Positions 16,447 to 25,445 of a stretch of 64,000 nt of DNA are shown here, piece by piece. How positions within the stretch are numbered: the first letter of the stretch is position 1; each line of letters opens with the position of its first letter. Position numbers and translations under genes: made by a program. Below the pieces are notes generated by a model. The model was not told where the DNA came from. It searched no databases and was given only the letters and a program-made list of their open reading frames with translations. The stretch spans positions 806,001 through 870,000 of the forward strand of contig NZ_ABJL02000007.1 in assembly GCF_000172175.1 (NCBI RefSeq), written 5' to 3'. This stretch comes from Bacteroides intestinalis DSM 17393 (lineage in GTDB: Bacteria > Bacteroidota > Bacteroidia > Bacteroidales > Bacteroidaceae).

Positions 16447-18719
16447 AACTTCTCGTTCTCTTCGTTCAACAATAATTGTTTGCCCCATTCACTCGGTTTC
16501 TTTCCCATCTTCAGGATCAGTTCACCACCTGTAATGATGTCTTTATGCCGTATGGCTGAGTAGGGGTAAGTTTCTCCATTCAATGTAACGGATTGTATAT
16601 ATCTGTTCTTATCCGAAAGCCCCTGAGTGGAAATCTTGAAAGTCTTTCCGTTATCTAACCGGAAGATTGTTTCTTCCAGCAAAGGAGTATTGATCAGGTA
16701 ATAGTCCTGTCCGGCATTGGGGTATAGTCCCATCATGTGGAAGGCAAGCCATGAGGACATGGCACCGGAGTCATCGTTACCCGGTAGTCCTATAGGTCCG
16801 TCATTATAGTTCTTGGCAATGATTTCGTGGATACGGTCACTGCTGCGGTAGGGCTTTCCCAGCCAATGGTAAAGACAAGGGGAGAGGAAAGAAGGTTCAT
16901 TGTTTACATTGAAGAATCCCCGGTCGAAGAAAATGTCCAAGCGTGCTTCAAACTTTTCTGCACCACCGCATTTCTCTATCAGCCCGGGAACATCGTGCGG
17001 AATGCTTAAGGAATATTCCCATGAGGAAGCCTCGTAGAAGAACATGTCCCACCAAGGTGTGTACCAGGGACCTTCGAAAGTGACGGGGGTATAGGTAAAG
17101 GTCGGTTTTTGTATATTGGACTTTCCGAAAGTGATTTCATCGAGCCAGTTGCCTTTTTCATCGCGGGGCAGGATAAAACCTTTGGCACCGGCATGTTCAT
17201 AATCGTCACGCCAGAGGTTCTTCCAGTTTCCGGATTGCTTCAGATAGTGCTGATAAAGATCTTCTTTTCCCAGCCCTTTGGCAACTGAGGCAATGGCATA
17301 ATCGCAATAGGAGTATTCCACGGTGCGGTTTCCGGCACGAGGAATGCCGTAGGGGATGTAGCCCAGTTGCAGGTAATGGGTCAGGCCACCGCGTCCTTCC
17401 GCTTCATGGCGGTCGCCGGGGTCTACGGTTGCATCTTTCAGCATGGCTTGCAGGCCGAGTTCGTAATCTATTCCTTCCAGGCCTTTTACGAAGGCGTCGG
17501 CTATTACGATCTCAGCATTGGAACCGCCTTGTGTGCGTCCGTTGCAGTTGCCACTCCGGGCATCAGGCATGTAACCGTCTCGTTTGTAGATGTTGATGAG
17601 TGAGCGGACGATGTCTGTTTCACGTTTTGGATCTATCAGGGTAATAAGTGGTGAAGAAGTGCGATAAGTGTCCCAGATGGCATAGAAGTCATCATAATAG
17701 GGCTCATTATCTGCCCAGAGAGGATTCTCGCCGCTACGGTCTACAGGCATAATCATGGTGTGATAGAGGCCGGTATAGAACATACGTTTTTGTGCTTCGG
17801 GGGTACGGGGAGAGATTTCAATTCTTTGGAGTAAGTCTTCCCATTGGGTCAGAAGTTGCTGATGTGCGGTCTCGAATGACCAATGAGGAATATCGGAATG
17901 AGCATTCTGGCGGGCTTTTAGTGAGCTGAGGAAGGATATACCTACTTTCAACTGCACTACTTCTTCAGATGAATTGAAGCGTAGTAATGCTCCAGTCTTC
18001 TGATGTGAGTCGTATTGGAACTTTTCATTTGTTATCTTATCACCTTTCCAAGTAGCTGTATTTACGAAAGGTTTATCCGTTTCTGCATAAAAGTAGACAG
18101 TGTAGGCACGACCATTGTTCCATCCGCCACGGATACGGGTATAGCCGATGACTTCGCGGTCGGAGATGATTTGTATTTCGGAGCCTACAAATTGTTGTGC
18201 CTCGCGTGCATCGGGTACGGGACTTTCACCTAAGAAGAATCCGGCATCGATGGCCAGTGACTTCAGAGAGTCTTTGGGATAGGTGAAACGATAGAATGAG
18301 GCTTTAGGTGCGGTAGTTATTTCTGTTTGTATACCGGAAGCTTGGAATTGGGTGGTATAATATCCTAATTTAATAGTTTCGTACTTGCGGTGATCGATAT
18401 GCTTTGTTCGGTCCATTCCGTCGCCGAAAGGCATTACAAGGATATTGCCATATTTAGGTCCGCCACCTGTTCCGCTGACGTGTACCTGCGAGAAACCGTC
18501 TACCTGTTCGGGCATGGGTAGCCAGCCGCTATTAGGGCGTGGAGTACAGTCCGGTGAGGGTTTCACCATCCCGTAGGGGCAGGAGGGGCCGATAAAGACG
18601 CGTCCCAGTCCTTCGGAGCCGATGCGGGGATCTACGTAATCTGTGAGTTTGGTGTCCTGTGCAAAGGTATTTGCAGAGAACAGTAGCAGGACGGATAGTG
18701 TGATTATTTTGCTTTTCAT
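16443..18719 (-). CDS. GH92 alpha-mannosidase (second, periplasmic)
   Basis: 758 aa from the ATG at 18719, chosen because it begins a clean signal peptide ('MKSKIITLSVLLLFSANTFA'); the upstream in-frame ATG at 18785 lies inside a hairpin and gives a non-signal leader. GH92 signatures: 'YVDPRIGS' start, 'GTGGGPKYGN', 'WDTYRTSSPL', 'VNNEPSF' with candidate acid E608, and 'LPGNDDSGAMSSW' with D649/D650. It lacks a lipobox, so it is probably periplasmic, unlike the lipoprotein GH92 at 10004. Third gene of the susC-susD operon; a strong hairpin in the 121 bp before it may set its expression level. Confidence 0.92.
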   Translation of the reverse strand: MKSKIITLSVLLLFSANTFAQDTKLTDYVDPRIGSEGLGRVFIGPSCPYGMVKPSPDCTPRPNSGWLPMPEQVDGFSQVHVSGTGGGPKYGNILVMPFGDGMDRTKHIDHRKYETIKLGYYTTQFQASGIQTEITTAPKASFYRFTYPKDSLKSLAIDAGFFLGESPVPDAREAQQFVGSEIQIISDREVIGYTRIRGGWNNGRAYTVYFYAETDKPFVNTATWKGDKITNEKFQYDSHQKTGALLRFNSSEEVVQLKVGISFLSSLKARQNAHSDIPHWSFETAHQQLLTQWEDLLQRIEISPRTPEAQKRMFYTGLYHTMIMPVDRSGENPLWADNEPYYDDFYAIWDTYRTSSPLITLIDPKRETDIVRSLINIYKRDGYMPDARSGNCNGRTQGGSNAEIVIADAFVKGLEGIDYELGLQAMLKDATVDPGDRHEAEGRGGLTHYLQLGYIPYGIPRAGNRTVEYSYCDYAIASVAKGLGKEDLYQHYLKQSGNWKNLWRDDYEHAGAKGFILPRDEKGNWLDEITFGKSNIQKPTFTYTPVTFEGPWYTPWWDMFFYEASSWEYSLSIPHDVPGLIEKCGGAEKFEARLDIFFDRGFFNVNNEPSFLSPCLYHWLGKPYRSSDRIHEIIAKNYNDGPIGLPGNDDSGAMSSWLAFHMMGLYPNAGQDYYLINTPLLEETIFRLDNGKTFKISTQGLSDKNRYIQSVTLNGETYPYSAIRHKDIITGGELILKMGKKPSEWGKQLLLNEENEKL

Positions 18720-18740
18720 TGGCGGAGTTTTTTTAATGGA

Positions 18741-18796
18741 AAAGCCGAGCATTGCAACCGACTGATTTGGGTGTATCGGCTGCAATGCGGGGCTTT
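18741..18796 (-). other. Large hairpin between susD and GH92 (attenuator or mRNA stabiliser)
   Basis: Arms of 21 nt at 18741-18761 and 18776-18796 pair over 18 positions plus one G-U in the - strand transcript, with a 14-nt loop. The - strand is followed by only a short TTTT, so it is at most a partial terminator. The other function would be protecting the 3' end of the abundant susCD message. Confidence 0.65.
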
Positions 18797-18840
18797 GAGT
18801 TAAAAGAAAACAATAGTTTATTTTACCTTGATGGATTCAA

Positions 18841-20457
18841 TTAATAGCCTGGATTTTGTTTCCAGTTGGGATTCGTATTCATTATATCCTTATGAAGTGG
18901 GAATATACGGCGTGTCTTATCGAAGTTGGCAGTTGGGAATCCTTTATAATGTGGGAAGAACTCGCTTTCGAATGTACCGAAACGTATCATGTCGTTCCTA
19001 CGCCAGTTCTCATCAAGGAACTCACGTCCACGCTCATCAAGAAGTTCCTGAAGCGATGGAGTATGGTCAATTGTAGGAGCAGTAACGTAGCTACGAATCT
19101 CATTGAAGAGGCTCATCGCTGTATCACCGTTGGTTGCGGAACCTCCACGTACTATAGCTTCAGCCTTAGTTAGCAAGATGTCTGCATAACGGAATATAGG
19201 AAGGTCGTTTGACTGATTTCTGCCATTCTTGAAATCATCGTCTATAACGAAGAACTTCACAGAACGATAGCCTTGGCTATAACCGTTGATATTATCACCT
19301 ACACCAAGCTCAATATCTCCTTCTTTTACAAGGGTAATCTCTTTAGTAAGTACAATAGGATTACCGTTTTTATCTACGGCAATTTCATCTGTTGGAAGAT
19401 AAGTCTTAGGATCATATACATGAACAGTGCCACCTATTACGCAATTGTTACGTTGATCACCTTCAAGATTGAACAAACTTGCGAACTCAGGAGTCATAGT
19501 AATGTAACCACCGCCGGACTGACTCAGTTTCATACCGAAGTAGCTTTTTGCACATGATTTGATATCTTTCCAGCAACGAGAACGGCCATACTGCATACCT
19601 TGTGCTGTATATGTATCGTATGGCATAACGTATATGAAATCTTCAACATGTGAACCATTGTCCGGACCGAACTTCTTGCTATACGACATAGAGCCAAGAT
19701 TGAACTTGCCAGATTTGATTATATCATCACAAAGTGCAATGCAATCATTCAGCTTTTCATTTTTTGCAGTAGCTGCATCATATAGATCAACAGAAGCTGC
19801 TGTATATACAGGCCAGTTGATGTATATCTTTGCTAAAAGAGCCTCTGCCATCCATTTTGTCGGTTTGCCGTATGTATTTGCATTTACTTCATCGGTAAGT
19901 TGAGGGATAATCTCTTTAAGTTCGCTCTCTATGAACCTTGCTACATCAGCACGAGGTGAACGGTCTATAGTCTCACCTTCAGCCATTGCATGGTCAAGGA
20001 TTGGAGCATCACCCCAGCAGTCCATCAATATGAAATGGAAGAAAGCGCGCATTGCACGGGCAGGAGCGACAGTTGCACCAGCTTCATTGCTTCCCAATTC
20101 AATAATAATCTTGTTTGCTTTTGTTATACCTGATGTAAGTTGTCCCATCCAGTCGATGGTTGCATCTTCGTATGTATAGTTGTGAAGACTTGGATGTGCG
20201 TATGCACCACTGTCATACCATCCACCACCGTATGATACAGCTGTATATTCATCACTTGACAAAGCTTGTGCTTCCATGTATCTACGTCCGAATACATCCC
20301 GCATCTGATAGTACACATCAGCCATCTTTGCTTCAACAGCAATCTCATTGGTAGGATATTCTGTATATTGAGATTCTACATCAACATCTAAATTAGTACA
20401 GCCGGTTACTAAAGCAGCTGCACAAGCCGTAAATAATAATCTTATATTAGTTTTCAT
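18841..20457 (-). CDS. SusD-like glycan-binding outer-membrane lipoprotein
   Basis: 538 aa from the ATG at 20457; three codons upstream another ATG exists but shortens the fit to the signal peptide. Lipobox 'LVTGC' near residue 20. SusD-like TPR framework: 'DVYYQMRDVFGRRYMEAQALSSDEY', 'AMRAFFHFILMDCWGDAPI', 'WMAEALLAKIYINWPVY', and C-terminal 'RYADILLTKAEAIVRGG', 'ELLDERGREFLDENWRRNDMIRFG'. SusD caps the SusC barrel and captures glycan at the surface. It follows susC after 21 bp and shares its operon. Confidence 0.95.
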   Translation of the reverse strand: MKTNIRLLFTACAAALVTGCTNLDVDVESQYTEYPTNEIAVEAKMADVYYQMRDVFGRRYMEAQALSSDEYTAVSYGGGWYDSGAYAHPSLHNYTYEDATIDWMGQLTSGITKANKIIIELGSNEAGATVAPARAMRAFFHFILMDCWGDAPILDHAMAEGETIDRSPRADVARFIESELKEIIPQLTDEVNANTYGKPTKWMAEALLAKIYINWPVYTAASVDLYDAATAKNEKLNDCIALCDDIIKSGKFNLGSMSYSKKFGPDNGSHVEDFIYVMPYDTYTAQGMQYGRSRCWKDIKSCAKSYFGMKLSQSGGGYITMTPEFASLFNLEGDQRNNCVIGGTVHVYDPKTYLPTDEIAVDKNGNPIVLTKEITLVKEGDIELGVGDNINGYSQGYRSVKFFVIDDDFKNGRNQSNDLPIFRYADILLTKAEAIVRGGSATNGDTAMSLFNEIRSYVTAPTIDHTPSLQELLDERGREFLDENWRRNDMIRFGTFESEFFPHYKGFPTANFDKTRRIFPLHKDIMNTNPNWKQNPGY

Positions 20458-20478
20458 AAATATCATCTCTATTTATAA

Positions 20479-23475
20479 TTAGAAGTTAACCTTTAAACCG
20501 ACCATTGTTGTACGAGAGTGAGGGTATGTACTCCAACGATAGTCAACACCCGGAGCAAGACCACCCATGTTTACTTCAGGGTCAAGTCCCTTATATCCTG
20601 TGATAGTGAACAGATTGTTGCAAGTAACATAGAGTTGAACATTCTGTAACCAACCGTCAAGATTCTTAAAAGTATAACCTAATGTCAAGTTAGATAAACG
20701 AAGGTATGATCCATTCTCGATGAAACGGTCAGAAGGAACATTACCTCCGGTATCTGTCGCAGGACGGTCTGTTATAAATTCTTTAAGTACATTCTTTCCG
20801 TTTGCAAACATTTCAGGACTTGTATAGTTGGCACGTGCACCATTGTAGATCTTGTTACCGAATACACCTGTAATGAATATGGTAGCGTTCCAGTTCTTGT
20901 AGTTGAATGAGTTGTTCCAACCAAGATTTAGCTTAGGCTGTGCGCAACCTGTGATAGTACGGTCTTTGAATGCAGGTTCGCTTGTAGTCTCGCCAGTACG
21001 TTCACCTGTCTTTTCATCTCTTACATAGTAAGTAGCCTTACCGTCTTTATAGCCTGCAAATTCATAAGTATAGAATGTACCCAGAGCTTCGCCCTCTATA
21101 ATACGTTGAGTGTAACCATTGGATGATACACCTGCTACCATGGGGTCGCCTTGTGTAAATGTACCTACCTGATATTTGTCGTTTGACAATTTGTCTACTG
21201 TATTCTTGTTGTGAGAAAGGTTCAATGTTGTATTCCAAGTGAAGTCTTCAGTCTGTACCGGAGTAGCATTGATAGAGAACTCGATACCTTTGTTGGTTAT
21301 CTTACCTACATTGGCTGCAATTGTTCCAAAAGGATAGATGTTTGTAGAAACCGGATAATCCCAGATTAAGTCTTTGGTCTTTTTGTTGTAGACCTCAATA
21401 GTACCGTTGATGCGACCATTGAACAAAGCATAGTCAATACCGACATTGAGCATACCTGTGCTTTCCCATTTCAAATCGGGGTTGGCGTTCTTTGTCGCAG
21501 CCAGTGTACGCCAGTCCTTGCCATTGTAGTTGAAGAAGCCGGATGCACCGTAAGTGGCAACTGCTGTATAGGCACCGAAGCCAAGGGCATTACCGCTGAC
21601 ACCGTAACCTATACGCAGCTTCAAGTTGCTGAAGAGGTTCTGATTCTTCATGAATCCTTCTTCTGTGATGTTCCATGCTACAGATACGGAAGGGAATGTG
21701 CCCCACTGGTGGTCTTTGCCGAATACAGAAGAACCGTCACGGCGTATCGTTGCTTGAATCATATATTTGCTATTGTAAGAGTAGCTTGCACGACCATAGA
21801 ATGATATATTACGTATAGTCTCTTTTGTTCCGCTCTCTACAGCAGGTATACCATCAATAGTACTTGCATAAGTCAGTTGATTCCATTTCAAGACATCATC
21901 ATAGAAGTCGTGAACTGTCAAGCCAAAGCCGTCGTTACTCATCTTCTCTTCCCAAGAGTAACCAGCCATAAGAGAGAGCTTGTGTACATTTGCGATAGTA
22001 GTATCGTAGTTACCGTAAGTCTCGAATGAATGTTCGTGACCGAAATATGTAGAACGGGTTGCACGGCCATTGTATGCACTTACACCCTCTAATTGAGTGT
22101 TGTGTGTATCGTATGAACTATATGTGCGCTGGTTGTTTGTAAATGAGTAGTTGGCATTCCAGTTGAGACCTTCAATAACCTTCAGAGTTGCCTTGCCAAT
22201 CACCTGAGTATTCTTGAAGATAGTTTCAGACGTATCTTCATTGATTAGAGACAATGGGTTGTAGTTCTTTGAACCTGAACCTTTTGTCCATGAACCGTCT
22301 TCGTTCTTAACAGGAAGAGTCGGTGAGAAGTAGTTCATCGCATCAAGGACGGACGCACCTTCGTTATTCATAGGAACACCTACAGCCTTGCCATATCTTG
22401 CATTTACACCTACCGAAAGGTCCAGATGGTCTTTCAATACCTTAGTGGTAACTAAGGAACGCACATTCAGTCTGTTCATTTTAGAACCTTTCACTACACC
22501 TTGGCGATCCATATAGTTAAGACTTGCCATGTAGGTAGTCTTTTGTGCTCCACCATTGATAGAGATATTGTGGTTTGTACTGATAGCAGTGCGAAGAACC
22601 TCATCTTGCCAGTTTGTATTTGCGCCTTGGTCGTTGGCAAGTGTTAGTCCGTTCTTTTTTGCGTATGCTCGCAGGTCGTCTGCGGTAGCCATATCCATCT
22701 TCTTCAAGATGTTGTCGAAAGCAACGTATCCGCTATAGCTTACGTTGGTACGTTCCATGCCGTTCTTACCTTTCTTAGTGTTGATGATGATAACTCCATT
22801 TGCTGCTTTAGAACCATAGATTGCAGTAGCAGTAGCGTCACGAAGAACATCGATACTTTCTATGTCATCAGGAGCAACCATGGAAATATCCACTCCGGGA
22901 ATACCGTCGATGACATAGTAAGGACTCATGGCAGCACCTTCACGAAGAGAAGAAGCACCACGAAGAGTAATACTGGGTGAACCGTTAGGGTCGGCGGAAG
23001 ATGTAATAGTAAGACCTGCTACCTTACCTTGCAACATGCTTGCTGCATCCGAGAATACACCGACATTCAACTTGTCAGCCTTAACTGTAGTAATAGAAGA
23101 TGTTACATCCTTACGGCTCATAGAACCATAACCGATGACCACTACTTCGTCCAGTAACTCTGTATCCTCACTCATTGTCACGTCGATGATGTTTTGAGTG
23201 ACTTTTACTTCCTGTTTGTTATAACCTATAAAAGAGAAGATAAGGGTTTCTCCTCTCTCTACGTTCAGGGAGTACTTTCCGTCGACATCGGTAATACATC
23301 CGTTGGTGGTACCGGCTTCCAATACATTGACACCGATTAACGGCTCACCGGATTTGTCTGTTACAGTACCGGTCACCTTGTTCTGGGCGAATGCTAAGGT
23401 ACTGCTTAGCAAGAACACTACAAAGAGCATGCTTTGTGCAAATGTTCTCTTTCTTTTTAATTGTACATTCAGCAT
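20479..23475 (-). CDS. SusC-like TonB-dependent glycan importer
   Basis: 998 aa outer-membrane protein. Signal peptide to about residue 30 ('LAFAQ'); carboxypeptidase-regulatory-like domain ('VTGTVTDKSGEPLIGVNV'); TonB box/plug start 'LDEVVVIGYG'; plug 'VLRDATATAIYGSKAANGVIIINTKKG'; then a 22-strand barrel ending 'TMVGLKVNF'. There is no STN domain at the N-terminus, so it is not sigma/anti-sigma regulated, consistent with HTCS control. It leads the operon susC-susD-GH92-small secreted protein. The 5' leader is long (about 305 nt) if the promoter at 23787 is used. Confidence 0.95.
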   Translation of the reverse strand: MLNVQLKRKRTFAQSMLFVVFLLSSTLAFAQNKVTGTVTDKSGEPLIGVNVLEAGTTNGCITDVDGKYSLNVERGETLIFSFIGYNKQEVKVTQNIIDVTMSEDTELLDEVVVIGYGSMSRKDVTSSITTVKADKLNVGVFSDAASMLQGKVAGLTITSSADPNGSPSITLRGASSLREGAAMSPYYVIDGIPGVDISMVAPDDIESIDVLRDATATAIYGSKAANGVIIINTKKGKNGMERTNVSYSGYVAFDNILKKMDMATADDLRAYAKKNGLTLANDQGANTNWQDEVLRTAISTNHNISINGGAQKTTYMASLNYMDRQGVVKGSKMNRLNVRSLVTTKVLKDHLDLSVGVNARYGKAVGVPMNNEGASVLDAMNYFSPTLPVKNEDGSWTKGSGSKNYNPLSLINEDTSETIFKNTQVIGKATLKVIEGLNWNANYSFTNNQRTYSSYDTHNTQLEGVSAYNGRATRSTYFGHEHSFETYGNYDTTIANVHKLSLMAGYSWEEKMSNDGFGLTVHDFYDDVLKWNQLTYASTIDGIPAVESGTKETIRNISFYGRASYSYNSKYMIQATIRRDGSSVFGKDHQWGTFPSVSVAWNITEEGFMKNQNLFSNLKLRIGYGVSGNALGFGAYTAVATYGASGFFNYNGKDWRTLAATKNANPDLKWESTGMLNVGIDYALFNGRINGTIEVYNKKTKDLIWDYPVSTNIYPFGTIAANVGKITNKGIEFSINATPVQTEDFTWNTTLNLSHNKNTVDKLSNDKYQVGTFTQGDPMVAGVSSNGYTQRIIEGEALGTFYTYEFAGYKDGKATYYVRDEKTGERTGETTSEPAFKDRTITGCAQPKLNLGWNNSFNYKNWNATIFITGVFGNKIYNGARANYTSPEMFANGKNVLKEFITDRPATDTGGNVPSDRFIENGSYLRLSNLTLGYTFKNLDGWLQNVQLYVTCNNLFTITGYKGLDPEVNMGGLAPGVDYRWSTYPHSRTTMVGLKVNF

Positions 23476-23703
23476 AAAATAAAGTTTTAGTTATGAATTA
23501 TGTCCTTTTCTATATATTTATAAATATTATTCTGGCTGCAAAAGTAGGTTGTGCCTATTACAGATATATTTCAAGTATATTACGGAATTATTGTAATATT
23601 TTGATATATAATTGATTGAATAAGATAAAGGATAAAAGGGTATTTGCTTTATATTACTATCTTTGGGTAGATGTAATGTAAAGAATAAAGGTGAGGTTTC
23701 CGT

Positions 23704-23728
23704 GCTGCCCTTTATTATAAGTGGCAGC
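23704..23728 (-). other. Hairpin in the long susC 5' leader
   Basis: GCTGCC (23704-23709) pairs with GGCAGC (23723-23728) around a 13-nt AT-rich loop. It lies within the roughly 305-nt untranslated leader between the promoter at 23787 and the ATG at 23475. A 78-codon frame (23763-23527) in the leader is not convincing as a gene. A second -7-like sequence, TACTTTTG (23546-23539, - strand), also occurs here without a well-spaced -33. Confidence 0.35.
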
Positions 23729-23786
23729 TCTGGGAAAAAACGGGATGATGTCTTTGTCTCCATAGTGTTTTAGATTTTGATTACCG

Positions 23787-23845
23787 CAAATCTACACCAA
23801 TACTATTGGAGTCAGGGGGAAAATGATGCAAATTAGGGGGAAAAT
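23787..23845 (-). promoter_or_regulatory. susC promoter with perfect paired operator
   Basis: On the - strand: ATTTTCCCCCT (23845-23835), 10 bp, ATTTTCCCCCT again (23824-23814), 19 bp, then TAGATTTG (23794-23787). The two half-sites are identical, on the same helical face (21 bp), and placed like an activator site just upstream of the -7 box. The GH89 promoter has the same layout. Confidence 0.65.
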
Positions 23846-23871
23846 AGTGAACTATCGTTTTTTTCCTTGAA

Positions 23872-25410
23872 TTACCCTGCCCAGTCCTCTCTATCCAGGT
23901 TTCTGTAGCCGATGGCTTCTGCTAAATGCGAAGTCTGTATTAGGTCACTATTCTCAAGATCGGCGATGGTACGTGCTACTTTTAATATGCGGTCGTAAGC
24001 GCGGGCAGAAAGATTTAGGCGGTTCATGGCATTTTTTAATAATATGAGTCCTTTGTCGTCCGGACGGGCATATAACGACAGCAGTTTGCTGTTCATTTGC
24101 GCATTGCAGTAGACACCAGCAACCTCGGCATATCTGTTTTCCTGAATTTGACGGGCATGTATTACGCGCTCTCGTATGATGCTACTTGCCTCTCCGGGGT
24201 GTGCATCGGACATTTTTTCAAAAGGTACGGGGACAACTTCGATTTGCAGGTCTATACGGTCGAGTAAAGGACCGGAAATGCGGTTCAGGTATTTTTGTAC
24301 TTGTCCCGGACTACATACACAAGCTTTAGTGGGATGGTTGTAGTAGCCGCAGGGACATGGATTCATGGAGGCAACCAGCATAAAGCTGGCAGGGTATTCC
24401 ACATTGCTTTTTACACGGGAGATAGTAATTTTACGGTCTTCCAGTGGCTGGCGGAGAACTTCCAGCACACTGCGATTGAATTCCGGAAGTTCATCCAGAA
24501 ACAAAATGCCATTATGTGCCAGACTTATTTCACCGGGTTGTGGATAACTGCCGCCTCCTGTCATCGCTACTGTAGAAATAGTATGGTGAGGATCACGAAA
24601 CGGGCGTTTGGAGATAAGCCCTGCATTTGCCTGCAATCTCCCTGCCACTGAGTGTATTTTGGTTGTTTCAAGGCTTTCTCCCAGTGAGAGAGGAGGCAAA
24701 ATCGAAGGCAGGCGTTTGGCAAGCATGGATTTTCCACTGCCTGGCGCACCAATGAGAATAATATTGTGTCCACCAGCTGCGGCTACTTCCAATGCACGTT
24801 TTACATTTTCCTGCCCTTTTACATCCGAGAAGTCAAGATCGAAGTCACTTTGTTGCGCATAGAATTCCTCACGGGTATTGACGATGGTAGGGGTTAGTTC
24901 CTGATTGCCATTGAAGAACTCTATGACTTCTTTGATGTTCTCCACTCCATATACTTGAATTTTATTGACCACCGCTGCTTCACGAGCATTCTGCCGAGGG
25001 ACGATGATGCCTTCGAAGCCTAATTCCCGTGCTTTGATGGCAATAGGCAGAGCACCTTTAATAGGTTGCAAACTACCGTCCAGGCTCAGTTCACCCATCA
25101 TCAGATAACGGTTCAATTTATCGGACTGAATTACTTCTCCGGCGGCAAGCATGCCTATGGCAAGTGGAAGGTCGTATGCGGATCCCTCCTTACGGATGTC
25201 TGCAGGAGCCATATTAATCACGATGTTACTGGTAGGTATCCGGTATCCGTTTACCTGTAGTGCGGATATAATGCGTTGGTGGCTTTCTTTTACAGCAGAG
25301 TCCGGTAGCCCGACAAGATAAAACATGCAACCTCGTGAACTGTTTACTTCAATGGTGATGAGGGTTGCGTCAATGCCTTGTACAGCCGCTCCGAAAACTT
25401 TGATTAACAC
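23872..25410 (-). CDS. yifB: YifB/ComM-like magnesium-chelatase-type AAA+ ATPase
   Basis: 512 aa. The N-terminal Lon-protease-like S5 domain ('GLPDSAVKESHQRIISAL', 'MAPADIRKEGSAYDLPLA') is followed by an AAA+ module with Walker A 'GAPGSGKS' (K227) and Walker B 'NGILFLDELPEF', then the C-terminal domain. This is full length for the family. ComM members act as hexameric helicases that extend branch migration during uptake recombination in naturally competent bacteria; the Bacteroides role is not established. Its start is 35 bp after the DUF4369-type gene, with a GTGATTAGTGGTTAGTGATTA repeat between. Confidence 0.9.
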   Translation of the reverse strand: MLIKVFGAAVQGIDATLITIEVNSSRGCMFYLVGLPDSAVKESHQRIISALQVNGYRIPTSNIVINMAPADIRKEGSAYDLPLAIGMLAAGEVIQSDKLNRYLMMGELSLDGSLQPIKGALPIAIKARELGFEGIIVPRQNAREAAVVNKIQVYGVENIKEVIEFFNGNQELTPTIVNTREEFYAQQSDFDLDFSDVKGQENVKRALEVAAAGGHNIILIGAPGSGKSMLAKRLPSILPPLSLGESLETTKIHSVAGRLQANAGLISKRPFRDPHHTISTVAMTGGGSYPQPGEISLAHNGILFLDELPEFNRSVLEVLRQPLEDRKITISRVKSNVEYPASFMLVASMNPCPCGYYNHPTKACVCSPGQVQKYLNRISGPLLDRIDLQIEVVPVPFEKMSDAHPGEASSIIRERVIHARQIQENRYAEVAGVYCNAQMNSKLLSLYARPDDKGLILLKNAMNRLNLSARAYDRILKVARTIADLENSDLIQTSHLAEAIGYRNLDREDWAG

Positions 25411-25445
25411 GTGCTTATTTGTGATTAGTGGTTAGTGATTAATGG

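Noticed and set aside
23527..23763. 78-codon frame on the - strand upstream of susC
   Set aside because: It lies in the presumed leader, has low-complexity AT-rich composition and no recognisable features, and would end just before the susC start region.
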